This document shows, piece after piece, positions 1-9,791 of a stretch of 64,000 nt of DNA. The DNA is from Pseudomonadota bacterium. GTDB lineage: Bacteria > Desulfobacterota > Desulfobulbia > Desulfobulbales > Desulfocapsaceae. The translations under genes and the position numbers were made by a program. The notes under the pieces were generated by a model, which was given only the letters and a program-made list of their open reading frames with translations, made no database searches and had not been told where the DNA came from. Positions within the stretch are counted from its first letter, which is position 1. The number at the start of each line of letters is the position of its first letter. The stretch spans positions 1-64,000 of the forward strand of contig JAHIUA010000098.1 of the NCBI GenBank assembly GCA_018817385.1, written 5' to 3'.

Positions 1-432
1 CACCTCACAGATGTGTACCTTTGCGCCACATACCGGACGCCCGCTGTCGGCCTTGATCACCCGGCCTTTTACCCAGCATGAGCAGAGTAACCATTTTATC
101 ATGATCATGTCGGGTACACGAATGGTGTCGACCAGGCTGTCGCCCTTCCGCAGAACGGGCGAGTAAGCACCGAGACGGGTCATGGATTTGAGAGTGGGAC
201 GCTGTCCCTCAAGGTCTTTGTCTGAGATCGGTGCAATGAACAGTCGGTTTCGAGACAAGGCCTGTAGTGAGCTTGCCAGGATCACTTTTCCATCCTTGAC
301 CAGGGCCTGCTCCAACAGGTTGCCGGTCGAGTCGAAAACGAATGCCGCCAGCTGTCCCTTAAAGTCAGGTTGTTCAAGGTCTATCGTCAGTGTGGTACGT
401 ACTCTTTTCGGATCTTTTTGCTGGTTAGCCAT
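1..432 (-). CDS. Hypothetical protein, 3' end outside window
   Basis: An open frame runs on the minus strand from an ATG at 432 to the window edge without a stop, giving at least 144 residues. A strong Shine-Dalgarno (AGGAGG, about 441-446) precedes the ATG. The protein starts MANQQKDPKRVRTTLTIDL. Around residues 20-60 it has a stretch of the type DFKGQLAAFVFDSTGNLLEQ, and near residues 115-144 a hydrophobic, Cys-containing stretch followed by VKGRVIKADSGRPVCGAKVH. That last stretch resembles the start of a carboxypeptidase-regulatory-like beta-sandwich, in which ingested-material-like G-x-V-x-D-x-x-x-G-x-P patterns are common. No function is recognised. The frame, the start and the absence of stops are seen directly; the domain suggestion is weak inference. 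Confidence 0.7.
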   Translation of the reverse strand, partial: MANQQKDPKRVRTTLTIDLEQPDFKGQLAAFVFDSTGNLLEQALVKDGKVILASSLQALSRNRLFIAPISDKDLEGQRPTLKSMTRLGAYSPVLRKGDSLVDTIRVPDMIMIKWLLCSCWVKGRVIKADSGRPVCGAKVHICEV

Positions 433-1252
433 CTGATCTTCCTCCTCATTGCAGTAGGTGGGTTTTCCTTCGTGCGATTGTTGGTCTAAGAAGAGAAGAA
501 ATCGCTTTTCAGGCCAACGATCTTGTTGGGCACGAAAAAGCCAGTTGCGTAACGTATAAGCTTTGTTTGAATCTTATTGTCTGTGAGGTAACAAAATGGT
601 AACAGTTTGAAAAAATATGGGTATTGGTCGGATTGTTTAAAAAAACAATAACGTTTTCAAGAGGATGGGTAGAAAGAGTTGTTTGGATATCTGCAGGTAA
701 TGGGGAGAGGTGGGGGGCTGCTCTCAGTCAAGAGGACAAAGGGGCCTTTTAATGGGTGACCCCTTTGTTTTGTTCATTCTAAAAAATTCAGGAGAGTACC
801 AGCAAGGGCAACCGAGGTTAACAGACATTGTTTGTAGTCATCGCTGGAATCCTCATTTTTGAGGCACGACTCATCCTTCTGTTTTTTCACTGTATTTCCT
901 TTATTTCCCTAAAGTGAATCACCATTCATTTAATCATGGATGGGAGATTTTTCCTATAGGTATAACTACCCATTTTTATATTAATTATGGAAAAAGTCGA
1001 AATGTGAATCCAGTGCTCAGGTAAAGCAATGGCCGAGAGTGAGGAGCCAGAGATTGTGTCTCATTCCGGGAACCTGGGCCATTGGTCAAATTTGCAGGCA
1101 AATTGACCTGAAGGTGGCCATAGTTTGGCAGAGCTTCTCTGGCACATCATAGGTGAACGTTTGCTTGTCTGTATTCGAGATGTTGCTTGAGTATCAGCTT
1201 TGCTGACACTTTTTTTGACTGAATGGACCAAGCAGATCTGAACGACCCCAGC
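433..1252. other. Intergenic region with two hairpins, no gene seen
   Basis: About 820 bases lie between the two minus-strand genes and no convincing coding frame was found. A dyad CAAAGGGG/CCCCTTTG lies at 737-744/760-767 and is followed on the plus strand by TTTTGTT. A second hairpin lies at 1084-1094/1099-1108 (GGTCAAATTTG paired with CAAATTGACC, one bulged base, loop CAGG). The second hairpin sits about 145 bases past the stop of the spermidine-synthase-like gene. It lacks a U-tract, so a terminator role is uncertain. Confidence 0.4.
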
Positions 1253-3637
1253 CTATGACCATGCAGTTGAGAGGGCCGCTAATGCGTAGGCGGCGCAGGC
1301 CATGAGCATGACAGCTGAAAAACCGAGTTCGACGGCGACAATGGTGGCCAGGCCGGTGCTTACCACTGAGACACAGCCGTTAATACCCCAGGCCCAGGCG
1401 GCCTGGCTTTTGCTGTGATTGGCCAGTTGGCTCAGGCCGAGGGGGAAGGGCATGCCCATGGCCAGGCCCGGTGGGGCAATAAGGAGGAGAAAAAAGAGGG
1501 TCTTCCACATTGGCGGCAGGGTGATGGCCAGTTGTAACAAGGGCGGCAGGATAAAGAAGTAGAGAAGGAGGAGCAGGGCCACCAGCGCCGCCGCCTGGCC
1601 ATGGTTTGCAGGGCGGGGCAGGGAATGGCCGGAAAGAAGGCTGCCCAGGCCGGAAAAAATAAGCAGTCCGCTTATTCCTGCGGCAGCGGCAAAGATGGGG
1701 TGACCGAAGAAGAGGACCAACTTGTGGATCAGCATGATCTCAAAAAACATGTAGCCAAGTCCCAGGCCGCCGAAAAAGGGAATGGTCCATCTTTGCAGTC
1801 CGCTGCGTCCGGGCAGGCCAAGGCGGAGGAGGGGAAGGAGGATGAGGAGGACAGCTGCCAGGGTGATCTGGCAGAAACTGACCAGGACAATGAGATAGCC
1901 CAGCTCCAGAAAGGGCAGGGCTCGTTCACCGAAGAGTTGGAGGAGATGGGCGAGGGACTGCCAGCGGAGAAACTGGGAAAAGAAGGGATGGTTGTCGCTG
2001 ACCGGAGCCAGATTGAAAGGATAGCTGCTGGAGAGTTCACTGCGGCTGGCCGGCGAAAAGAGGCTGTCGAGATTGGCCAAAAAATGTGGATCAGCAGGAG
2101 CGTGGGAGCGTATCCGTTCCTGGGCCTGCAGGCCAGGCAGGAGGGTCGGGTCAAACTGCAGGCGCTGACAAAAGCTGCGGACCGCGGTGATGTCGTCGTT
2201 GCTGAGTGGTGAACGTTTGAGGATAAAGGTGATCATATTCCAGCCGCGTACTGCGGCCACATGCTGGTGCGCGTCCACACCTACCTCTTCCAGCGTCTCG
2301 GCAAGGGTGGCTGCCAGGCGCAGGGAGTTGCGGGCAGGAGAGTCCAGCCAGGCTGAAACCTGCAATACGCCATCAGGGGATAGGTGGCGCCATAGTTCGA
2401 GGAAGGCCTCCCGGGTCAGGAGATACTCCTCTTGGAGGGCAAAGAGGCCGGAGGCACCGCCAAAGCTGCCCACAGTGGGCAGGGTGATCAAGTCATAGGC
2501 TTGCCGGTGCAGGGCAAGCCAGGTTCGAGGGGTCAGCGAGGAACGCTGGACCAGGCGATGGTCCAGGGGGGTGGTTGGAGGATGAAGGTCAGTGCTGATC
2601 GCTGTTGCCTGTTGCTGTGGCTCCACGGCCATGATCTCTTGCGCCCCGTTCTCCAGGGCCAGGATGATATCTGTACCTGTTCCGGCCTGGAGGACAAGCA
2701 CCCGATCTCGTTTAGCCATGGCATAGGGCAGGGCGGTTAAGGTTGCCTGGAGAAAGGATGCTTGGCCGCTGCTCACTGCTCCGAACCAGTCGCCATTGGT
2801 GAAAACAGCCCCCCTGACTGTCGGCACCTCCTGTTCATAGGTCAGGCTGAGTCCGGGGGCGTAACGCAGGGCCGGGGCCGTTACCAGCTCTATCAGGCCA
2901 TAGGGGCTGGGCTGGCTGGCGGCAATTTTACTGCCGGGGAGATCCAGGGTGCGGCTGATGTCTTTATACTGTGAAGGCCGGATGGGGGGAGGCTGGAAGA
3001 GTACGGCTGTAATAACCGCCAGGGTGAGAGCTGCCAAAACAAGGAGGGGCATACGTCTGGGGCGGGCTATGACAAGGATGCCGGCAGCCCATGGCAGGAG
3101 GGCGGTCAGGGCGGGGAGCTGTTGCGGCAGGAGGAAATACATGAGGGCAACCGCGCCGAGACCGCCGATGCCGGAACCCATCAGGTTGGCGCAGTAGAGA
3201 CTGTTGATCCGATGGCTGAGGCCGATAAAGACCAGGCCCAGAGGCAGGGCGCCAAGGAAGAAAACCAGCAGGTAAATACTCTGGCTCAGGAGGAGCAGGG
3301 GCGTCTGGCCTGCTTCGACAAAGAGCAGGCAGACATCAAAACGACTGCTTATCCCCTGGGAGAGGGGCAGGGCCAGGGCCATGGTGATGGCGCAGGCAAA
3401 CATCAAAACAGGCAGCAGCCACTCCATATGGCGGAGGAGGCTGCTGCGATAGAGGGCGATAAGGGTGCCGCTGGCGCCAAAACCGAGCAGGGCAACTGAA
3501 ATGATCAGGTAGGCAAAATGATGCCACTGGATAAGGGCCAGGAGCTGCATCTGCTCCAGCTGAAAAGCGATCAGGGCGGCGGAGAGGAGGATGAGGGCCA
3601 GATGAAGTTGCAGGGGGGGGAGGGGAGCCCGTTTCAC
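1253..3637 (-). CDS. Membrane-embedded spermidine synthase-like protein
   Basis: The 794-residue protein has many membrane segments in its N-terminal third (about residues 10-210). A soluble middle region follows (about 290-480) with the arrangement of a class I methyltransferase or spermidine-synthase fold: VLVLQAGTGTDIILALENGA, then a MAVEP acid-ending strand. A second membrane block (about 600-794) ends the protein. This three-part layout is that of membrane fused SpeE-like proteins, which are widespread and mostly uncharacterised. The glycine motif is slightly degenerate (QAGTGTD rather than GxGxG), so true aminopropyltransferase activity is not assured. Its start overlaps the stop of the upstream pcm by four bases (ATGA, 3634-3637), so the two are probably translated together. 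Substrate and role are not predictable from sequence. Confidence 0.8.
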   Translation of the reverse strand: MKRAPLPPLQLHLALILLSAALIAFQLEQMQLLALIQWHHFAYLIISVALLGFGASGTLIALYRSSLLRHMEWLLPVLMFACAITMALALPLSQGISSRFDVCLLFVEAGQTPLLLLSQSIYLLVFFLGALPLGLVFIGLSHRINSLYCANLMGSGIGGLGAVALMYFLLPQQLPALTALLPWAAGILVIARPRRMPLLVLAALTLAVITAVLFQPPPIRPSQYKDISRTLDLPGSKIAASQPSPYGLIELVTAPALRYAPGLSLTYEQEVPTVRGAVFTNGDWFGAVSSGQASFLQATLTALPYAMAKRDRVLVLQAGTGTDIILALENGAQEIMAVEPQQQATAISTDLHPPTTPLDHRLVQRSSLTPRTWLALHRQAYDLITLPTVGSFGGASGLFALQEEYLLTREAFLELWRHLSPDGVLQVSAWLDSPARNSLRLAATLAETLEEVGVDAHQHVAAVRGWNMITFILKRSPLSNDDITAVRSFCQRLQFDPTLLPGLQAQERIRSHAPADPHFLANLDSLFSPASRSELSSSYPFNLAPVSDNHPFFSQFLRWQSLAHLLQLFGERALPFLELGYLIVLVSFCQITLAAVLLILLPLLRLGLPGRSGLQRWTIPFFGGLGLGYMFFEIMLIHKLVLFFGHPIFAAAAGISGLLIFSGLGSLLSGHSLPRPANHGQAAALVALLLLLYFFILPPLLQLAITLPPMWKTLFFLLLIAPPGLAMGMPFPLGLSQLANHSKSQAAWAWGINGCVSVVSTGLATIVAVELGFSAVMLMACAAYALAALSTAWS

Positions 3638-4434
3638 TGTGATCTCCGGAAGGGAACAAAACGTACCGGGATCAGGCTGTGGGTGGTGATATTACCCCCT
3701 TTCTTTTCCACCAGCATGAGATGCTGCACATAAAAAGGGGAGCCGACCGGGATGATCATCCGTCCCCCCGCTTTGAGCTGCTGGAGGAGGGGAGGGGGAA
3801 TGAATTCCGCTGCTGCGGTGACCATGATGGCATCAAAGGGGGCTGCCTCGGGCCAGCCGTGGTAGCCGTCACCCTGCCTGACCGTCACCTTGGTATAGCC
3901 TGTCTCTTTGAGTCTCTTGCCGGCACTGGCGGCCAGTTCCGGGATAATCTCCATGGTGTATACCTGGTCGCTCAGTTCGGCGAGGACTGCTGCCTGATAT
4001 CCTGAGCCGGTACCGATCTCCAACACCTTGTGCTGCGGATTGATCTGTAATATCTCAGTCATGTAGGCGACGATATAAGGCTGAGAAATGGTCTGTCCAT
4101 GACCGATGGGGAGTGGGCCGTCTCTATAGGCCTGTTGTCTGAGATGATCGGGAACAAAAAGATGGCGTGGGACTGTGGACATGGCACGAAGGATCTTGGG
4201 GTCTGTTATGCCCCGGTTCTTGAGTTGGCCGTTGATCATCTGCAACCGTTGTTTTGCAAGGTTGCTCGAGTCATCCCACCATGAGGCAGAAAGGGTCTCT
4301 GCTCCATGGCCAAGACAAAAGAGGATTACAAAAAACAGTGCCCCTCTTCGCAGGCCAGAGGGGGAGAAATGACCTGCATTGCTTTTTGCTATTGTTTCCT
4401 GCTGCTTGATTCCCATACTCTCTCTGGTGATCAA
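3634..4434 (-). CDS. pcm: Protein-L-isoaspartate O-methyltransferase, exported form
   Basis: The protein has 266 residues if the first ATG is used; an in-frame ATG at 4416 is an alternative start. Pcm methylates abnormal L-isoaspartyl residues so that damaged proteins can be repaired. The family motifs are present: HLFVPDHLR, GHGQTISQPYIVAYM, VLEIGTGSGYQAAVLAEL (SAM-binding, residues 137-154) and the C-terminal FVPF. Unlike cytoplasmic Pcm, it carries an N-terminal hydrophobic segment (about residues 30-47) ending in LSASWW, so the enzyme is probably exported or membrane-anchored and acts in the periplasm. It overlaps the spermidine-synthase-like gene downstream by four bases. Confidence 0.9.
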   Translation of the reverse strand: MITRESMGIKQQETIAKSNAGHFSPSGLRRGALFFVILFCLGHGAETLSASWWDDSSNLAKQRLQMINGQLKNRGITDPKILRAMSTVPRHLFVPDHLRQQAYRDGPLPIGHGQTISQPYIVAYMTEILQINPQHKVLEIGTGSGYQAAVLAELSDQVYTMEIIPELAASAGKRLKETGYTKVTVRQGDGYHGWPEAAPFDAIMVTAAAEFIPPPLLQQLKAGGRMIIPVGSPFYVQHLMLVEKKGGNITTHSLIPVRFVPFRRSQ

Positions 4435-4570
4435 AAAAAGATATTTGGTAGAGTTGCATTGATTCTCTATTATACACCTTGTTTCGTTCTGCCTGGTAAT
4501 AAAAAAAATCTTCGGCCTGTTCCCGGTAATTCTCTTTTGGGTTCATCTGCTTTGACTCTTTTCCCTTATC

Positions 4571-4587
4571 TGTGATATATAATCACA
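4571..4587. promoter_or_regulatory. Operator-like dyad TGTGAT-N5-ATCACA
   Basis: A 17-bp inverted repeat with arms TGTGAT and ATCACA lies in the divergent gap between pcm (minus) and the NlpC/P60 gene (plus). It resembles a CRP/FNR-superfamily half-site pair, but its spacing differs from the classical TGTGA-N6-TCACA. It is therefore reported only as a possible operator. Confidence 0.3.
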
Positions 4588-4844
4588 GCAGACACCTTTG
4601 AAAGACTCCTGTAACTGAGGGAAGAGGCAATACAGGTCTGGGCCGTAAAGACGGTGAAAAAACGGGAATCAGGGGCTCCCCGGTTCTTCCGAGGTGTTTT
4701 CGGTCCATTCACTCGTAATTCAAGTGTATCTTCGGGGGGGCCGGGTAGAAATTTGAGGGGGATAACAGGACAGGCCTCAAGCAGATCTTCTGGTTGCCCT
4801 GTTCTTACATGGAAAGATGTTACAGGCTACATAGAGAAAAAATC

Positions 4845-5330
4845 ATGCCCATGTGTCGTTACAGTTTGCTCGTCCTTCTTGTGGCTCTGCTATTGGGGGG
4901 CTGTTCATCTCACTACGCGGGCATGAAAATCGTTGATTCCCTGGGACAAAAAGACAGGGCTCAGGTGATAGAGGGGCTCTATGCCCAGCTTGAAAAGTGG
5001 CATAGGGTGCCTTACCGGCTGGGTGGGTTAAGTAAACGCGGCATTGACTGTTCCGGCCTTGTCTATCTGACCTATAAGAATCGTTTTGGAATCGAATTGC
5101 CCAGGTCTGCCGGAGAGCAGGCGAAATCAGGTCAAGTGGTCAATCTAAATGGGTTACAGGCAGGAGATCTGGTGTTTTTTAAAACTGGAATACTGGGGAA
5201 ACATGTGGGAATTTATGTTCAAGGTGGTGAATTTCTGCATGCTTCAACCACTAAAGGGGTCATGGTATCCAACCTCTCTGATCCCTACTGGTCATCTCAT
5301 TACTGGAAAACTGTCAGAATTCGTAACTAG
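4845..5330 (+). CDS. NlpC/P60 family lipoprotein, peptidoglycan endopeptidase
   Basis: The protein has 161 residues from the ATG at 4845, which puts a lipoprotein signal peptide directly at the N-terminus (LLVALLLGGC, lipidated Cys20). The NlpC/P60 domain covers about residues 40-155. Its catalytic triad is visible: Cys69 in DCSGLVY, His120 in GKHVGIY and His132 in FLHAST. Proteins of this type cleave peptide stems of peptidoglycan from the outer-membrane side. Longer in-frame starts upstream would bury the lipobox and were rejected. The gene stands alone, with a copy of the dispersed 125-bp repeat directly downstream. Confidence 0.92.
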   Translation: MPMCRYSLLVLLVALLLGGCSSHYAGMKIVDSLGQKDRAQVIEGLYAQLEKWHRVPYRLGGLSKRGIDCSGLVYLTYKNRFGIELPRSAGEQAKSGQVVNLNGLQAGDLVFFKTGILGKHVGIYVQGGEFLHASTTKGVMVSNLSDPYWSSHYWKTVRIRN

Positions 5331-5345
5331 TAAGCAGCCCTCCAT

Positions 5346-5473
5346 CTTCGTTCATTCAGGTCTTCTCGAATAGCTCCCGGGGTGCTTCGAAGTCCTGACT
5401 GAACAAAAAAAGCACTGCTAAACAGCCACAGGGAGCAGTTGTTTGCCAATGATTAGCATTCCCTGAATTGGTA
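5346..5473 (+). repeat. Dispersed intergenic repeat, copy A
   Basis: This is one copy of a family of about 125 bp found six times in the window. Shared blocks, in order, are CTTCGTYCATT, TCTTCTCGAA, GTCCTGAYTGAAC, AAAGCACTGCTAA and a GCRGYTGTTTGCCAAT core followed by ACCTGAA-type sequence. Here the core dyad is degenerate (GCCAATGATTAGC). The copy sits between the convergent NlpC/P60 gene and ftsH. Confidence 0.75.
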
Positions 5474-5539
5474 TCAGAATTCCACGATCCGCTCTGGGGA
5501 AGAAAAAAGGACCAGACTGTTGCAGATGGACAAGTCGAT

Positions 5540-7384
5540 CTACTCAGCACTCTCTTGCAGTGGTTCTCCGGTTCCTTTCTTTTTGATGAGTTCTTCGAGA
5601 TAACTGCCCTCGATTTTTTCCTTTTCCATCAGTTCCGCCACCGCCTCTTCCAGAATATCTCTTTTCTCGTCCAGAAGCTTCATCGCCACTGCATACTGCT
5701 GATCTATGATGTTGCGCACCTCCTCATCAATGACCTGGGCCGTCTTTTCACTATAGTTTCCCGAAACATTTCGTCTCTGTTCCAGCTGGAGAAACATGGC
5801 CTGCGGTTCCTGCTTATAGTAGACCTGTCCGGCTCTTTCGCCCATTCCATATTCAGTGACCATGCTGCGGGCTATGTCGGTGGCCTTGGACAGATCATTA
5901 TGGGCGCCGGTGGAGATATCTGTGAAAATAATTTCTTCGGCAGCCCTGCCGCCAAGGAGTGAGGCAATTTTTCCCAGCAGCTCGGTTTTGGTCATCAGAA
6001 AACGATCTTCGGTGGGGACCTGCATGGTGTAGCCGAGGGCTGCAATGCCACGGGGGACAATGGTTATTTTTTTCACCGGGTCGGTGCCAGGTAAGGAAAG
6101 GGCAACGAGGGCGTGACCCAATTCGTGATAGGCGACTATTTTTCGTTCCTTGGGATTGATCAGCCGGTTCTTTTTTTCAAGCCCGGCCACCAGACGCTCA
6201 ACGGCCTCCTCGAACTGCTCTTTTTCCACCGTTTTTTTGCGGGCCCGCACTGTTAAGAGCGTGGCCTCATTGACCAGGTTGGCAAGATCGGCACCCACCA
6301 TACCGGGAGTCATATTGGCCAGATCTTCGACATTAATGTTCCCCAGTTTTTTGATTTTTTTGAGGTGCACCTCTAAGATTGCAATGCGGCCCTGTTTGTC
6401 GGGCCGGTCAACGAGAACCTGGCGGTCGAAGCGACCCGGGCGCAGGAGAGCAGGGTCCAGTACTTCGGGGCGGTTGGTGGCAGCCATCAGGATCACCCCG
6501 ACATTGGGATCAAAACCGTCCATTTCCACAAGGAGCTGGTTGAGGGTCTGCTCCCGTTCATCATGACCGCCGGCTCCACCAAAGCCGCGGGCCTTGCCGA
6601 GGGCGTCCAGCTCGTCGATAAAGACGATGCAGGGTGCATTGGCATTGGCCTGATCAAAGAGATCACGCACCCGGGCGGCTCCCATCCCGACAAATAATTC
6701 AACAAATTCTGAGCCGCTGATGCTGAAAAAGGGAACCTGACTTTCCCCGGCAACGGCCTTGGCGAGCAGGGTCTTGCCGGTGCCGGGAGGGCCGACCAGG
6801 AGAAGACCTTTGGGCAGGGAGCCGCCGAATGAAATGTATTTGTCGGGATTCTTGAGGAAATCAATTACTTCTGCAAGCTCTGCCACGGCCTCGTCCACTC
6901 CGGCCACATCTTCAAATCTGACGCCCACGTCCTCCTGTTTATGGACCTTGGCCTTATTTTTGCCAAGGCTCATAAAACCGGGCTGTTGGGCGGCAAGGCG
7001 TTTCATGAGAAAGAACCAGACTCCTACGAAAAGCAACACCGGTATGACCCAGGACAGGATATCTCGAAAAAATGTCGATTCAATGGAGGCAGAATAGTTG
7101 ACCTGGTATTTGTCTAACAACTCGGAGGTGTCAGGGTCAACCCGTATCGTACGGAAATAGGTCTTCTCGTCAGATGTTGCTTCCGGTTGCATCAGGCCCT
7201 GGATTTGCTTTTCCGTAATATTGACCTCAACAATCTTCCCTTCTTTGAGCTTCTGCAGAAACTGACTGTAAGGTATTGTCTTCACAGAATATGTTGATGC
7301 CAGGTAACTTTGCAGGATCAGGACGATCCAGATGCCTATGACGAAATACCAGATTGAAACCTTATGGTGCTTTTCCATGTCCAT
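5540..7384 (-). CDS. ftsH: ATP-dependent zinc metalloprotease FtsH
   Basis: The protein has 614 residues, a usual FtsH length. It is a membrane AAA+ protease that degrades misassembled membrane proteins and short-lived cytoplasmic regulators. Two membrane segments (about residues 10-30 and 108-127) flank a small periplasmic domain. Walker A is GPPGTGKT at 198-205 and Walker B is FIDELDA at 255-261. The second region of homology is visible in RPGRFDRQV near 315-323. The zinc-binding HELGH is at 420-424, where many FtsH proteins have HEAGH. An in-frame ATG two codons downstream is an equally good start. The gene is monocistronic and convergent with the NlpC/P60 gene. Confidence 0.97.
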   Translation of the reverse strand: MDMEKHHKVSIWYFVIGIWIVLILQSYLASTYSVKTIPYSQFLQKLKEGKIVEVNITEKQIQGLMQPEATSDEKTYFRTIRVDPDTSELLDKYQVNYSASIESTFFRDILSWVIPVLLFVGVWFFLMKRLAAQQPGFMSLGKNKAKVHKQEDVGVRFEDVAGVDEAVAELAEVIDFLKNPDKYISFGGSLPKGLLLVGPPGTGKTLLAKAVAGESQVPFFSISGSEFVELFVGMGAARVRDLFDQANANAPCIVFIDELDALGKARGFGGAGGHDEREQTLNQLLVEMDGFDPNVGVILMAATNRPEVLDPALLRPGRFDRQVLVDRPDKQGRIAILEVHLKKIKKLGNINVEDLANMTPGMVGADLANLVNEATLLTVRARKKTVEKEQFEEAVERLVAGLEKKNRLINPKERKIVAYHELGHALVALSLPGTDPVKKITIVPRGIAALGYTMQVPTEDRFLMTKTELLGKIASLLGGRAAEEIIFTDISTGAHNDLSKATDIARSMVTEYGMGERAGQVYYKQEPQAMFLQLEQRRNVSGNYSEKTAQVIDEEVRNIIDQQYAVAMKLLDEKRDILEEAVAELMEKEKIEGSYLEELIKKKGTGEPLQESAE

Positions 7385-7850
7385 TTTTCACCCCGGAATA
7401 TTTTTAAAAGCTATATTTTTAAGTTTATCGAACTGTTTGAAAAAACGCAATTTTAAGATAGGTATTATGTCGTTTTGGGCAAGGGGTTGCCGCTAAAGGC
7501 AACTGTCGTCTCTGGAAAAATGGCCGTGTTTCAGGGAGTTGTTGCTCCAGAGGAAGGATAGGACTTTTGTTCATTAGATAGATTTTATATGCGGAAAGCG
7601 GCAATTGAATGCAATATTATTGGAGGGGAGAGGGACAAGGCGTTGGGCTTTCTTGGTGGCAGCCGATTTGATTGCCAACAGGGCTTGATGCGCTGCCCCT
7701 TCCTGCTTGAGTCTGGAGGGGGCTGCTTGGGAGGAAGGTGCTCTGGTACCTCTTATTTGCTGACATAATCTAATGATACCATTATCATTTTCCAGACCGT
7801 TTTGCGGACTTATCTTGACAAGCATGTTCTACGACTGTTAAAATTCAGCC
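7385..7850. other. Divergent intergenic region, no gene seen
   Basis: About 466 bases separate ftsH (minus) from tatT (plus). Short frames here lack ribosome-binding sites and protein-like composition. The region presumably carries the promoters of both genes, but no clear promoter or operator was recognised. Confidence 0.4.
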
Positions 7851-8708
7851 ATGATAATGCGATATGTATGGATGGTCGTTTTTCTTGCTCTTTTGTCAAT
7901 CCTGAGTGGTTGTGCCAGGATGGTAGTCGGCTCAGTCATGGGCCCGACGCTGACCAATCTGCAGCGCCAGACGGATGTTGATCTCGTTTGTGAAGGAACA
8001 CCTGCCTTTCTCCTGATGCTTGACAGTATGATCGCATCGGCTCCCGATGACAAAAAACTGCTGCTGACCGCCACCCAGGCATTTAGTGGCTATGCCGCCG
8101 CCCTTGATTCCTGCAGCAAGCCGGAACGGGCAGCTGCGGTAAGCGTCAAGGCCAGGTTGTATGGTATGTCTCTGTTGTGGAACTGTGATAATCTGCACGG
8201 AAACTGTACCCTGCCCTTATCCGATCTGGAACAGACCCTGGCTCAGCTGGATCGGGATGACGTCGACCTGTTGTTCTGGGCCGCTAACGGCTGGGCGACC
8301 TGGATTCGTCACCAGCAAGGATCGCCGGAATCGCTGGCCCAGCTGGTCCGAGTGGAACAGATGATGCTGCGGGTACTTGAACTGGATGAGACATACTACC
8401 ACGGTGGGGCTCATCTCTTTCTTGGTGTATACCATGGTTCCAAACCTGCCCTTCTCGGAGGCAACCCCGAGTTGGCCCGCCGCCACTTTGAACAGGCCCT
8501 TGCCATCAGCAACAGACAGTTCCTGCCGGCCCTTGTCCTCTACGCCGAGACCTATGCCCGGATGGCCTTTGACCGTGAGCTCTTTGTCGCTCTGCTGCAG
8601 GAGGTCATTGACTTCCCCCTGGAAAGCCAGCCGGATATTTCCCTTGCCAATCAGGTGGCCAAACGGGATGCTATCCGCCTGCTCGGGCAGGCGGATCAGT
8701 TCTTTTAG
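7851..8708 (+). CDS. tatT: TRAP transporter TatT-family lipoprotein
   Basis: The protein has 285 residues with a lipoprotein signal (LLSILSGC) and an all-helical, TPR-like remainder (for example GNPELARRHFEQALAIS). It matches the TatT (T-component) family, which forms a periplasmic scaffold that associates with a DctP-type binding protein in TRAP transporters. The conserved region GGAHLFLGVYHGSKPALLGG (about residues 180-200) is typical of the family. It is followed after 13 bases by dctP, with the dctP Shine-Dalgarno AGGAG overlapping the tatT stop, so it is the first gene of the TRAP operon. Confidence 0.88.
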   Translation: MIMRYVWMVVFLALLSILSGCARMVVGSVMGPTLTNLQRQTDVDLVCEGTPAFLLMLDSMIASAPDDKKLLLTATQAFSGYAAALDSCSKPERAAAVSVKARLYGMSLLWNCDNLHGNCTLPLSDLEQTLAQLDRDDVDLLFWAANGWATWIRHQQGSPESLAQLVRVEQMMLRVLELDETYYHGGAHLFLGVYHGSKPALLGGNPELARRHFEQALAISNRQFLPALVLYAETYARMAFDRELFVALLQEVIDFPLESQPDISLANQVAKRDAIRLLGQADQFF

Positions 8709-8721
8709 GAGAAAAACGTCT

Positions 8722-9741
8722 ATGACTTGTAAGCGATATGTCCAACTGCTGATCCTCCTCTTCGTCGCCCTGTGCCTTTCCAGTTCGGCGCAGGCCAAAA
8801 ATAAATATCTGTTCAAGGTGGCGACCATAGCCCCGGAAGGCAGTGTCTGGACCAATCACTTTAACGATTTTGTTGCAGAGGTGGGGGAGAAGAGTAACGG
8901 TGAGGTGGGGTTCAAGGTCTACCCTGGAGGCATAATGGGGGATGACCGGGCCATGTTCCGTAAGATGCAGATAGGTCAACTGCATGGCGGTGGCTTTACC
9001 ATGACCGGTATCGGAACCATGGTCCCGGATTTCCGGGTCATGGGTATTCCCTTTCTCTTTGGCTCGTACGGGGAGGTCGATTATGTGACGGAAGGGCTGT
9101 GGCCCTTTTTCAGCACCGCCTTTGCCGAAAACGGCTTTGAACTTCTTGCCATGACCGAGGTGGGGTTCGTCTACTCCATGTCCACTTCACCCATATCCAC
9201 CCTCACTGCGCTGAAAAAAAGCAAGGTCTGGGCACCGGAAGATGATCCCATCAGTATCGCCTATCTGCAAACCCTGGGGATCACTCCGCTGCCCTTGACC
9301 ATTCCTGATGTTCTCACCTCCCTGCAGACCGGTATGGTGGAAACGGTATTTAATTCCCTCTATGGCGCCATTGTCCTGCAGTGGTTCACCAAAACAAAAT
9401 ACATCTCAGACATTCCCTTTGGCTACGCCTATGGAGCCCTGCTCCTGGATCGTAAGAAATTCACCAGCCTGCCTGCATCCTACCAGGCGTTGATCAGGGA
9501 CTCTGCCAAAAAGCATTTCAAGCTGCTTCTCGATGATACCAGAAAAAGCAACAATGACTCCAGGCAGGTGCTCCGCGATAACGGAGTTTCCATGGTCATT
9601 CCTGATCCGAAAGATATTCAATCGCTGAGTGAGATGCGTGATGAAACGGTGCAGCGCGTGCAAGGCACAGCCTTCAGTCCGCAAATTTATAAGGTAACTA
9701 CACAATTGTTGGATGACTACAGGAACCGGTCCCAGAAGTAG
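8722..9741 (+). CDS. dctP: TRAP transporter solute-binding protein DctP
   Basis: The protein has 339 residues from the ATG at 8722, preceded by AGGAG. A Sec signal peptide ends around SSSAQA. The mature part has the DctP/TAXI pattern: VATIAPEGSVWTNHFNDF at the N-terminus, FRVMGIPFLFGSYGEVD, and a helix-rich C-terminus. It captures a carboxylate-type ligand in the periplasm and delivers it to DctQM. The ligand-anchoring Arg of the canonical family (in a xGxxRVxxxP context) is not obvious, so the substrate is uncertain. Linkage with TatT places it in the lipoprotein-associated TRAP subgroup. Confidence 0.92.
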   Translation: MTCKRYVQLLILLFVALCLSSSAQAKNKYLFKVATIAPEGSVWTNHFNDFVAEVGEKSNGEVGFKVYPGGIMGDDRAMFRKMQIGQLHGGGFTMTGIGTMVPDFRVMGIPFLFGSYGEVDYVTEGLWPFFSTAFAENGFELLAMTEVGFVYSMSTSPISTLTALKKSKVWAPEDDPISIAYLQTLGITPLPLTIPDVLTSLQTGMVETVFNSLYGAIVLQWFTKTKYISDIPFGYAYGALLLDRKKFTSLPASYQALIRDSAKKHFKLLLDDTRKSNNDSRQVLRDNGVSMVIPDPKDIQSLSEMRDETVQRVQGTAFSPQIYKVTTQLLDDYRNRSQK

Positions 9742-9791
9742 CGGGCAGGGATACCAGCAGCAGATTTCATAATCCAAACCTGAAGCATGCC

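Noticed and set aside
737-767. Hairpin CAAAGGGG/CCCCTTTG as a terminator
   Set aside because: No plus-strand gene ends upstream, and on the minus strand no U-run follows; kept only as a structural note.
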